Shown piece after piece: positions 1 to 6,048 of a stretch of DNA of 8,554 bases. The notes under the pieces were generated by a model. That model saw only the letters and a list, made by a program, of their open reading frames with translations, was not told the origin of the DNA and did not search any database. Every line of letters begins with the position of its first letter. The first letter of the stretch is position 1. The DNA lies in the NCBI GenBank assembly GCA_020850785.1, contig JADZDZ010000200.1, positions 1 through 8,554 on the forward strand. Reading direction: 5' to 3'. The position numbers were made by a program, and so were the translations under genes. Source of the stretch: Candidatus Sumerlaeota bacterium (GTDB lineage Bacteria > Sumerlaeota > Sumerlaeia > SLMS01).

Positions 1-868
1 GCAGCCGCACGTTCTCCGGCGCGCGCTTGTCGCGGAAGGAATCGCACACGCGCCCCGCAATCAGGAAATCCGCTTCGGGAAAATCCGGCGCCAGACGATG
101 GATGATCGTATCGACCGCGTCGATGTTTGGGGGATGATAGCTGCCGATGAAGAAACATGCGGGGCGGCTTGCGGACAACCCCAAGTGCGAACGCGCCTCC
201 GCCCTGCGTGCGTCGGAATCGCAGGGACGGATCGCCTCCACGTCCACGCCGTTCGGGATGATCGTGATCTTTGTTCGGTCAACGTTGAAGTCCGTGACGA
301 AGGTGTCCGCGTCCTCCTCGCTGCATGCGAGCACGATGTCGCTCTCCCGCAGGAGGTGTTTTTCCAGCGAGCGAATGCGCTGCGTCGCGAGGCGCCCCTG
401 CAGGGAACGGCCGAACATCTCCCGCGCAAGCCGCGTCTCGTTGTTGTAGGAGTTGTAGACGAGAAGCTGGTTGCTGCGGCGATGGCGCGGAATAAGCGGC
501 GCGAGGAAAGGGCTTTCCTGCGTGTAGATTCTGGATTCCCGCGCAAGGCGTTCCGCCTCCTTCCGCAGCGCGGCGTGCCTTCTTGCGACCAGCGAACACA
601 CCAGCCCGCTGCACTCCGCAAAGCCCGCCACGCGGTCCATCGTGCGATGCATCGCGGAATAGGCGCGCGTCTTCGGAAAACGACGCTCCACGAAATGCGG
701 CGCATGTTCGATTGTCTCCTGCGGTGCGTTGTCATGCGTCGGCGCCGCCATCTGCACGTCGAATTCACGCATCGCAAGATGCCTCGCAATGTGGTGCAGC
801 CGCAACTCGCCACCGGAGCGCGGCGGCGAGAAGGCGGGAAAGAACGAGACAATGCCGACTGTCTTCAC
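1..868 (-). CDS. Glycosyltransferase family 4-like protein, 3' end outside window
   Basis: Probable retaining GT-B glycosyltransferase that moves a sugar from an activated donor onto a glycan or lipid acceptor in the cytoplasm. 289 residues are visible; the family is usually 370-420 aa, so the C-terminal quarter is off the left edge. Seen: an N-terminal Rossmann start (VGIVSFFPAFSPP) followed by SGGE at residues 18-21, the usual acceptor-side loop; a helix then ESDIVLACSEEDA near 175-187; IIPNGVDVE at 203-211, the hallmark linker into the nucleotide-sugar domain; then a second Rossmann strand FFIGSYHPPNIDAV at 239-252. The start is the GTG at 868-866, which overlaps the lipoprotein stop as GTGA. 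It is preceded by an AAGAAGG purine run and is needed to include the N-terminal strand; the first in-frame ATG is about 33 codons later. The visible part lacks the C-terminal catalytic E-x7-E region, so activity cannot be judged. The overlap implies translational coupling to the upstream lipoprotein gene. Family assignment is good; donor and acceptor are unknown. Confidence 0.85.
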   Translation of the reverse strand, partial: MKTVGIVSFFPAFSPPRSGGELRLHHIARHLAMREFDVQMAAPTHDNAPQETIEHAPHFVERRFPKTRAYSAMHRTMDRVAGFAECSGLVCSLVARRHAALRKEAERLARESRIYTQESPFLAPLIPRHRRSNQLLVYNSYNNETRLAREMFGRSLQGRLATQRIRSLEKHLLRESDIVLACSEEDADTFVTDFNVDRTKITIIPNGVDVEAIRPCDSDARRAEARSHLGLSASRPACFFIGSYHPPNIDAVDTIIHRLAPDFPEADFLIAGRVCDSFRDKRAPENVRL

Positions 869-2124
869 GGCACCTTCTTCATGGAAGGTATGACGGAATC
901 ATCCATCGTCGTGCGAAGCTTTCGCATCGTCGCGCTGGGGCCGGTGATGCGTGCATAGAGGGTGCCCTGCGAGCCGCCTTCGATCACGAGGCCAAGAAAT
1001 CCCTGATCGGATTTTGCTTCGGGCTTCGGCGCGGACGGCCCCATCGCCGTCGGCGTGTAGGTTCCCTCCACGTAAAGGGTGTTCACCGTCAGGCTGCCGA
1101 TGGTCTTTGTTTCCGTCTTCATCTTGCCGCGTGAATCGCTGCCATCGGGTTGCTTCACCTGCGCAACCCAGCGACTGAAATTGTCACTCACACCGCCGCC
1201 GCCAGAGGGGCCGAAGTAATACACGATGAATTCCGCATCACCGGGAATCCGGTACTGCGCGGCGCGCATGGAGGATGTCGTGGCGACTTTCTCCCACTCT
1301 GCGGGAACTGCAAAATCGACGCCGGGCACCTTGGAGGGAACACTGCCCGGCACGGGAGCCTCCGCCGCCGACGCTGCGGAATCATTTCCCCGCGCTTCGC
1401 CTGCCGCGATGGAAAGCGATGCGATCATTCCGTCAATCGCCCCCTTCTCATCGCGCACCAACTGCTCCGGTCCCGTCAGGCGTATATACACATTTCCTTC
1501 GGGCCCGCCTTCGGCGATGAAGGCATCAAGCGCCCAATTTTCCTGCGGCTCGGGCTTTGCCCCTCCGGCGACCATGGCGCCGGGCGAGTAGGTGCCCTCC
1601 ACGGTGATGCGTGAAATTTCCAGATCACCCACGTGTCCGTGCTCGTAGCGCGTGACAGGCGTCGTCTTCCCTTCAGCAACACTGAATTGGTGCACCCATC
1701 GCGCGACGTTGTCTGCGGCGCTGCCACCCTGATTCTTCCCGAAATGGAAAACTGTCAGTTCACCCTTTCCATCGCCGGACTTTGCGGGAACGGAAAATTG
1801 CGCCACGCGCATCGCGCCCGCCGATTGCTCCTCCGCATAGCGATTCGGAACCGCCATTGCCAGTCCCGCCCAAGCGTACCCGGTGGCGGGTTCCTTGAGG
1901 GCAAGCGGCCCGTAGTCCACGTGCTGCGGCCCCGAAGCCGCGCCGGCGATGCCGCTCAGCGACGCATGGGGATTCGCGGCGGAGGCGGCTGCCGCAGCCG
2001 TCACGTCCGAAACCGGGGGAATGGTCTCCTTGCTCTTCGTCTTGTAAAGCACCTGCTGGTCGTTGCAGCCGGAAAGCAACGCGACGGAAATCAGGAGAAA
2101 TGTTGGGAGAAATTGCCTTTTCAT
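865..2124 (-). CDS. Lipoprotein with two copies of an unidentified domain
   Basis: Unidentified secreted lipoprotein of 419 aa. Residues 1-19 are a type II signal peptide: MKRQ, a hydrophobic stretch, then the lipobox L17-S-G-C20, so Cys20 should be lipidated. Asn21-Asp22 follow. A low-complexity Ala/Ser/Gly segment (about 40-66) tethers the folded part. Two homologous domains follow, about 86-236 and 268-411, joined by an Ala/Pro-rich linker (about 238-266). Shared landmarks in order: AVP; MRxAQ; FG then GG; DNxxRWVxQ; VEGTYxPxAM; EGGxxGxxYxRxTGP. The alternation of strands and a final helix could fit a PsbP/DcrB/Mog1-like fold, but that is inference. No catalytic motif is visible. The start has only a weak upstream purine run, but it gives a perfect signal peptide. 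The gene is first in a leftward unit with a glycosyltransferase, suggesting an envelope role. I cannot name the function. Confidence 0.88.
   Translation of the reverse strand: MKRQFLPTFLLISVALLSGCNDQQVLYKTKSKETIPPVSDVTAAAAASAANPHASLSGIAGAASGPQHVDYGPLALKEPATGYAWAGLAMAVPNRYAEEQSAGAMRVAQFSVPAKSGDGKGELTVFHFGKNQGGSAADNVARWVHQFSVAEGKTTPVTRYEHGHVGDLEISRITVEGTYSPGAMVAGGAKPEPQENWALDAFIAEGGPEGNVYIRLTGPEQLVRDEKGAIDGMIASLSIAAGEARGNDSAASAAEAPVPGSVPSKVPGVDFAVPAEWEKVATTSSMRAAQYRIPGDAEFIVYYFGPSGGGGVSDNFSRWVAQVKQPDGSDSRGKMKTETKTIGSLTVNTLYVEGTYTPTAMGPSAPKPEAKSDQGFLGLVIEGGSQGTLYARITGPSATMRKLRTTMDDSVIPSMKKVP
892..1323 (-). repeat. Lipoprotein internal domain repeat, copy 2
   Basis: Encodes roughly residues 268-411. 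Landmarks in the same order as copy 1: VDFAVP, SMRAAQY, YYFG, SDNFSRWVAQV, YVEGTYTPTAM, IEGGSQGTLYARITGP. The protein ends only a few residues after this copy, so the whole mature protein is linker plus two domains. Confidence 0.8.
1417..1869 (-). repeat. Lipoprotein internal domain repeat, copy 1
   Basis: Encodes roughly residues 86-236. Landmarks: LAMAVP, AMRVAQF, FHFG, ADNVARWVHQF, VEGTYSPGAM, AEGGPEGNVYIRLTGP. It is slightly longer than copy 2 because of a Lys/Gly/Asp insertion (about SGDGKG) before the FHFG strand. It is a protein-level repeat; I did not see strong nucleotide identity, so the duplication looks old. Confidence 0.8.
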
Positions 2125-2180
2125 GGGGCGTAAAATTTCCCCGCAAACCTATCGAACGCAATGGAAGTTCGCTCGCGTTT

Positions 2181-2203
2181 TGGTTGTCCACTGATGACAA
2201 CCA
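2181..2203. repeat. Perfect 8-bp inverted repeat, possible operator or 5'-UTR hairpin
   Basis: TGGTTGTC at 2181-2188 and its exact reverse complement GACAACCA at 2196-2203 are separated by seven bases (CACTGAT). It lies 28 bases before the ATG of the release-factor-like gene and 57 bases before the lipoprotein ATG on the other strand. It could be a dimeric regulator's operator controlling one or both units, or a hairpin in the leader of the rightward transcript. No T-run follows on either strand, so a terminator is unlikely. Confidence 0.5.
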
Positions 2204-2218
2204 TGGGGACATTCCCGT

Positions 2219-2223
2219 GGGAG
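2219..2223 (+). promoter_or_regulatory. Ribosome binding site deciding the start of the release-factor-like gene
   Basis: GGGAG lies eight bases before the ATG at 2232. This supports that ATG over the in-frame ATG at 2100, which would add 44 residues without family character. Confidence 0.6.
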
Positions 2224-2231
2224 CCGAAGCG

Positions 2232-2591
2232 ATGGCGAATGATCTGATACCCCTGCCGCACAATGACGATGCGCTGCTGGCGCAGTGCGACGTAATGACC
2301 TACCGTTCCGGCGGAAAGGGGGGGCAGAACGTGAACAAGGTGGAAACCGCCGTGCGCTTGCGCCATCGCCCATCGGGGATCACCGCTGCCAGTCAGAAGG
2401 AACGCAGCCAATCGCAAAACAAGCGCGCTGCGCTGGCGACATTGCGACGAAAGATCGAGGCGCTGAACTATCGCGCACCCAAACGCGTCAAGACGAAGGT
2501 CCCCCGTTCGGTGAAGCTGAATATTCTGGAGCAGAAAAAGCGCCGTGCCGCCACCAAGCGGTCGCGGACAAGGGTGCGCGGCGACGAATGA
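2232..2591 (+). CDS. GGQ-domain peptide chain release factor-like protein (ArfB/MTRFR-like)
   Basis: Small peptidyl-tRNA hydrolase-type protein of 119 aa, likely acting on stalled ribosomes. Seen: the catalytic loop YRSGGKGGQNVNK at residues 24-36 with GGQ at 30-32, the motif that places a water in the peptidyl transferase centre; then VETAVRLRHRPSGI, the strand and turn typical of class I release factors; then a Ser/Gln/Lys-rich helix (SQKERSQSQNKRAAL) also found in RF1/RF2. The rest is a very basic tail (Lys/Arg-rich, about 82-117), as in ArfB, where the tail enters the empty mRNA channel. The codon-recognition domain of RF1/RF2 is absent, so stop-codon-specific termination is not expected. 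His after GGQ in many relatives (GGQHVN) is Asn here. Start chosen at the ATG with a good GGGAG site. The stop overlaps the next start as ATGA. Family confident; which rescue subfamily is not. Confidence 0.87.
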   Translation: MANDLIPLPHNDDALLAQCDVMTYRSGGKGGQNVNKVETAVRLRHRPSGITAASQKERSQSQNKRAALATLRRKIEALNYRAPKRVKTKVPRSVKLNILEQKKRRAATKRSRTRVRGDE

Positions 2592-4570
2592 TCGCGGCGG
2601 CGTTGTTCATCTTCATCAATGTGTTGCTGTTTGCGCTGCTCCTCGCGGCGGTGCGGCGCGATTGGACGCTGGCGCGCTGGGAATGCTGCTCCGCCGCACT
2701 CACCTTCGTGATTCTGTTTTGGACGATCGCATCGCTTACACTTGGATTTTTAGGCTTCTTCCGCCTGATGCCCCTGATCATCGCGGGCACTGCGGCGCTG
2801 GTAATCGCCGCGGCCACACAGTGGAAACACGTCGTCGCACTGCGCGGCTTTGTTTCGCTCGACGACCTTCGCGGCTACTGCCAGCTTCCGCTTTACGTTC
2901 ACGCCCTTGTCGCGATGGCGATCACCGCCGCCCTGTATTTCCTGCAACTCGGTTGGCGCTCGCCGGTGGCCGACTACGACGGCCTCAGCTACCACCTCGG
3001 CCTCGCGGTTCACATGTATCAGGACGGTGATTTCCGCCACTATCCCTACGAATCGATCATGACCAGCCACTTTTCCCGCGGCGTTGAATTGCTGATGGCG
3101 ATCACGATCATGCTTTGCGGGAAGACGACGCTGGTGAACAGCACCCAGTGGCTGATTCTGCCGGTGATGATTCCCAGTGTATATACAACGGCGCGTGCGC
3201 TCGGCTGCGGCAGGGAAACGGCCAGCATGGCCGCGGCGATTCCGCTGACGGTCCCCGTCATTCTCTACCAGTCCGCAATGAGCTATGCGGACCTGTTCAG
3301 TTGCGGATGGTTCGTGGTCGCCATGTGCGCGGTGTTCAGTGCCGCAGGCCGGGAACGGATCGGCCCCGCCCGCATGCTGTGGATGTTCAGCGCTGCGGGC
3401 CTTGCGCTTGCCGCAAAGGCGAACGCGGGAGTTCTGGCGCTCATTACCGGCATCGCCGCGATGATCGTGTGGGGGCCGCGCGCTTTCTTCGGAACGCGGA
3501 AGGCGTTTTCCGCGGCGATCGCAGGATTCCTTCTCTCCGCAAACGCGGGACTGCCATGGATGATGCACAATTGGATGCAGTTCGGCTCACCGCTCTATCC
3601 GTTCAGCGTCACCGTTGGTGGGCATGACATCGCAAAGGGAGTTCGCGCCTTCAAGGACATCCGCGCCATGGCGGAAGGTGAGTACGCCGAGCGCCCGCTG
3701 CTTTCAAAGGTCTGGCAGTCGTGGACGGAAATCGACCTTACCTCGTGGAGCAAAATCGGCTTTGGCATGAGGTCCATCCCACGCGACGTGCTCTACGATT
3801 ATTCCTTCGGCTACGCGGGCGACAGCAAGTTCGGGGGATTCGGCGCGCTGTGGCTGCTGGCGGGCCTCCCCGCGATGATCCTGCTGCTCTTCAGCGCCTC
3901 GCGCATGAGGCGACGTCTATACATATATACACTGATTGTCGCGTCGCTGCTGGCGTTCTTCGCGCTTGTTGCCCCCTGGTGGAGTCGCTTCACGCTCTTC
4001 CTGCCGGTGTTTGGAGGCATCGCCATCGCGCTGGTCCTGCAGCAGGCCCGGCAGGCGAACCGGGCGCTTTTCGCTGCGGGAACCGCAATCGTCCTCCTGC
4101 TCTCCGCAATGGACTGGGGAACCTGCATCTTCCTGAATCGCGAAACGGAACGACTGCGCCGCTACCATGCGATCCAGCCCGATGCCGACGACACACCGAT
4201 TCATCTCTTTCAAGCGCTTGATCCCGCGAATCCCACCTACAATGCCGTGCGGTACGTTGTCGATCACGCGGAGCCGGGCGACGTGGTCTCTTTCCGCACG
4301 CCGCGGGAGGCGCTTTTCACGGGCTTCTTTGTTGATGAGCGCGCCCGCGTGAAACTTTTCCCGCTGCCCACCTACTGGCCCGACGAGCACACTTACAATG
4401 AAGAGATGTTGGCTGCGGCAGTGGAGGAACAAAACGTGCACCTGCTGCTTTGCTCCGACAAGGCAGCGAAGGAGTTCACCACGCTTGTTGAATCGCAGGG
4501 CGGAAAGATTGCCTATACAGTTCCCGGCTACAGCGTTTATGAATTTCCCCGCCGCAAGGCGAGCCCGTGA
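2588..4570 (+). CDS. Polytopic GT-C type glycosyltransferase-like membrane protein
   Basis: Integral membrane protein of 660 aa, probably transferring a sugar from a polyprenyl-phosphate donor on the outer face of the inner membrane. I count about 12-14 hydrophobic segments, roughly at 3-22, 34-55, 58-77, 102-120, 168-178, 187-201, 213-229, 236-251, 265-296, 304-322, 418-436, 445-464, 466-484 and 493-507. Between segments 4 and 5 the loop carries ADYDGLSYHL at 128-137, where GT39/ArnT-like proteins have their catalytic acidic residue and often a D-x-L-x-YH pattern. FGSPLYPF at 332-339 is another recurrent element of these proteins. After the last segment comes a soluble domain of about 150 residues. 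The start is the ATG overlapping the release-factor stop (ATGA); it begins directly with a membrane segment, and the longer in-frame extension upstream is only the shifted frame of the previous gene. Substrate unknown; a general GT-C membrane protein without proven activity is the alternative. Confidence 0.78.
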   Translation: MIAAALFIFINVLLFALLLAAVRRDWTLARWECCSAALTFVILFWTIASLTLGFLGFFRLMPLIIAGTAALVIAAATQWKHVVALRGFVSLDDLRGYCQLPLYVHALVAMAITAALYFLQLGWRSPVADYDGLSYHLGLAVHMYQDGDFRHYPYESIMTSHFSRGVELLMAITIMLCGKTTLVNSTQWLILPVMIPSVYTTARALGCGRETASMAAAIPLTVPVILYQSAMSYADLFSCGWFVVAMCAVFSAAGRERIGPARMLWMFSAAGLALAAKANAGVLALITGIAAMIVWGPRAFFGTRKAFSAAIAGFLLSANAGLPWMMHNWMQFGSPLYPFSVTVGGHDIAKGVRAFKDIRAMAEGEYAERPLLSKVWQSWTEIDLTSWSKIGFGMRSIPRDVLYDYSFGYAGDSKFGGFGALWLLAGLPAMILLLFSASRMRRRLYIYTLIVASLLAFFALVAPWWSRFTLFLPVFGGIAIALVLQQARQANRALFAAGTAIVLLLSAMDWGTCIFLNRETERLRRYHAIQPDADDTPIHLFQALDPANPTYNAVRYVVDHAEPGDVVSFRTPREALFTGFFVDERARVKLFPLPTYWPDEHTYNEEMLAAAVEEQNVHLLLCSDKAAKEFTTLVESQGGKIAYTVPGYSVYEFPRRKASP

Positions 4571-4582
4571 AGGACAACCACA

Positions 4583-5998
4583 ATGACTGACCTGTTTGGC
4601 GGCCCCGGTGATGATGAAAATGAGGATGAGCAGAACGCCCCGCAGGCGGCTCGACCGCGCGAAGCCCGCGTGTCCGCAGAAGCGGAGGCGCCGGGGCGAC
4701 GACCGCTCGCGGATCGCATGCGCCCGCGCACCTTCGCGGATTTTCTGGGGCAGGAGGCTCTCGTTGGCGAGAACGCGCCGCTCATCAAGCTGATCAAGGC
4801 GGACCGCATCCCGTCGATGATGCTGTGGGGGCCGCCGGGCAGCGGAAAAACGACGCTGGCGCAGCTAATCGCGCAACACGCAAACGCGGATTTTGTGACG
4901 CTCAGTGCCGTGACGTCATCCGTGCGCGACGTGCGCGCGGTGGTGGACACGGCGAAGGTGAACAGGAAATTCGTTCGTCGCACGATCCTCTTCATCGATG
5001 AAATTCATCGCTTCAACAAGGCGCAGCAGGATGCTTTTCTCCCCCACGTTGAGTCGGGCATCATCACGCTGATTGGCGCGACGACGGAGAATCCCAGCTT
5101 CAGCGTGATTTCGCCGCTGCTGTCCCGCTGTCGCGTGTTTGTGCTGAAGCCGCTGACGCCGGAAAATCTCCATGCGCTGCTTGAGAAGGGGGTCGCGCGC
5201 CTGAACGCCGATCGCGACGGGGGCGACATGGAGGTGAGCGCGGAGCCGGACGCGCTGCGTGCCATCGTCCAGTTGAGCGACGGCGATGCACGCCGTGCGC
5301 TGGGCATGCTGGAAATCGCGGCCTCCGTGAAGGTTGCCGCCGGTGACGCCACAGCGATCACGCATGCGGATGTCGTCAGCGTTTCGCAGCGCCATCTAAT
5401 CTACGACAAGACCGGCGAGGAACACTACAACCTGATCAGCGCGCTGCACAAGACGCTGCGCAGCTCCGACGTGCATGGCGCGCTTTACTGGATGGGGCGA
5501 ATGCTTGCCGCAGGCGAGGAGCCGCTCTACGTCGCGAGGCGACTCGTGCGCTTCGCAAGCGAGGATGTTGGCCTCGCCGATCCGAACGCGCTTGTGCAGG
5601 CCATGGAAGGATTGCGTGCCTACCAGGCCTTGGGATCGCCGGAGGGGGAACTTGCGCTGGCGCAGGTGACGGCGTATCTTGCGCTGTGTCCGAAATCGAA
5701 CGCGGTGTACAAGGCCTTCGGCGCGGTTAACGCCGAAATCGCCCAGAGCGGAACGCTCGCGGTGCCGCTGGAGATTCGCAACGCACCGACGAAGCTGATG
5801 AAGGAATTGGATTACGGGAAGGGATACACCTACGACCACGATGCGGCGGGAAACTTCATCCCGAAGCAGGGACTGCCCGATGAACTGATCGGCCGGAAAT
5901 TCTTCCAGCCGACAAACAACGGATTCGAGGGAGATGCGAAGGAGCGGATGGAGCGATGGGATCGGGAGCGGGATGAAAAAATCCGGCCCAAAAAGTAG
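4583..5998 (+). CDS. rarA: Replication-associated recombination protein A (AAA+ ATPase)
   Basis: RarA (also called MgsA), 471 aa, a cytoplasmic AAA+ ATPase of the clamp-loader clade that acts at stalled or collapsed replication forks and works with SSB. Seen: PLADRMRPRTFADFLGQ (41-57), the family N-terminal box; Walker A GPPGSGKT at 83-90; SAVTSSVRDVR after it; Walker B ILFIDE at 135-140 continuing as IHRFNKAQQDAFLP; sensor 1 GATTENPSF at 165-173; the arginine-finger region SPLLSRCR at 177-184; sensor 2 GDARRAL at 234-240. The C-terminal half has the RarA tetramerisation features: YWMGRMLAAGEEP, RRLVRFASEDVGLADP, CPKSNAVY and a C-terminal YGKGYTYDHD. All key residues are present, so the gene looks intact. 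A first segment of about 36 residues (MTDLF, then acidic and Ala-rich) precedes the conserved core. GAAGGA at 4569-4574 is a good ribosome binding site eight bases before the ATG. It is third in the rightward unit, 12 bases after the GT-C gene. Confidence 0.96.
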   Translation: MTDLFGGPGDDENEDEQNAPQAARPREARVSAEAEAPGRRPLADRMRPRTFADFLGQEALVGENAPLIKLIKADRIPSMMLWGPPGSGKTTLAQLIAQHANADFVTLSAVTSSVRDVRAVVDTAKVNRKFVRRTILFIDEIHRFNKAQQDAFLPHVESGIITLIGATTENPSFSVISPLLSRCRVFVLKPLTPENLHALLEKGVARLNADRDGGDMEVSAEPDALRAIVQLSDGDARRALGMLEIAASVKVAAGDATAITHADVVSVSQRHLIYDKTGEEHYNLISALHKTLRSSDVHGALYWMGRMLAAGEEPLYVARRLVRFASEDVGLADPNALVQAMEGLRAYQALGSPEGELALAQVTAYLALCPKSNAVYKAFGAVNAEIAQSGTLAVPLEIRNAPTKLMKELDYGKGYTYDHDAAGNFIPKQGLPDELIGRKFFQPTNNGFEGDAKERMERWDRERDEKIRPKK

Positions 5999-6048
5999 GC
6001 ACCACTCCCGACGTTATTCGCAATGAGGCCCGGCTTTTCGAGCGCGCT
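5999..6048. other. Convergent intergenic gap, no clear terminator
   Basis: Fifty bases between rarA and the convergent unknown gene. I see short GC-rich words such as GGCCCGGC but no stem-loop with a T-run on either strand. Termination may be factor-dependent or may occur inside the ends of the genes. Confidence 0.5.

Larger units (their letters stand above)
2125..2231. promoter_or_regulatory. Divergent intergenic region between lipoprotein and release-factor-like gene
   Basis: This 107-base gap separates two divergently transcribed units, so it should hold both promoters. It is a little richer in A/T runs than its surroundings (for example TAAAATTT at 2131-2138). No convincing pair of -35/-10 hexamers stands out on either strand. 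It contains one perfect inverted repeat, listed separately. An open reading frame in frame with the release-factor-like gene runs back to an ATG at 2100, but that would overlap the start of the opposite lipoprotein gene and has no family-like sequence, so I treat this region as non-coding. Confidence 0.6.

Noticed and set aside
98..958. Long plus-strand open frame of 286 codons, and a 263-codon minus-strand frame at 61-852
   Set aside because: Both are Arg/Ala-rich shadows of the GT4-like gene, whose true frame shows clear family motifs and is open to the window edge.
2100..2231. N-terminal extension of the release-factor-like gene from the ATG at 2100
   Set aside because: It would overlap the start of the divergent lipoprotein, contains the inverted repeat, and the ATG at 2232 has a better ribosome binding site.
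2285..2587. Extension of the GT-C reading frame back to an ATG at 2285
   Set aside because: The added 101 residues are the shifted frame of the release-factor-like gene; the ATG at 2588 begins directly with a membrane segment.
1482..3186. Two copies of the palindrome GTATATAC, at 1482-1489 and 3179-3186
   Set aside because: Both lie inside genes and encode ordinary residues (VYI and VYT); no regular spacing or flanking similarity.
2750..3568. 272-codon minus-strand open frame opposite the GT-C gene
   Set aside because: Low-complexity Arg/His/Glu composition typical of an antisense shadow in GC-rich DNA; no recognisable motif.
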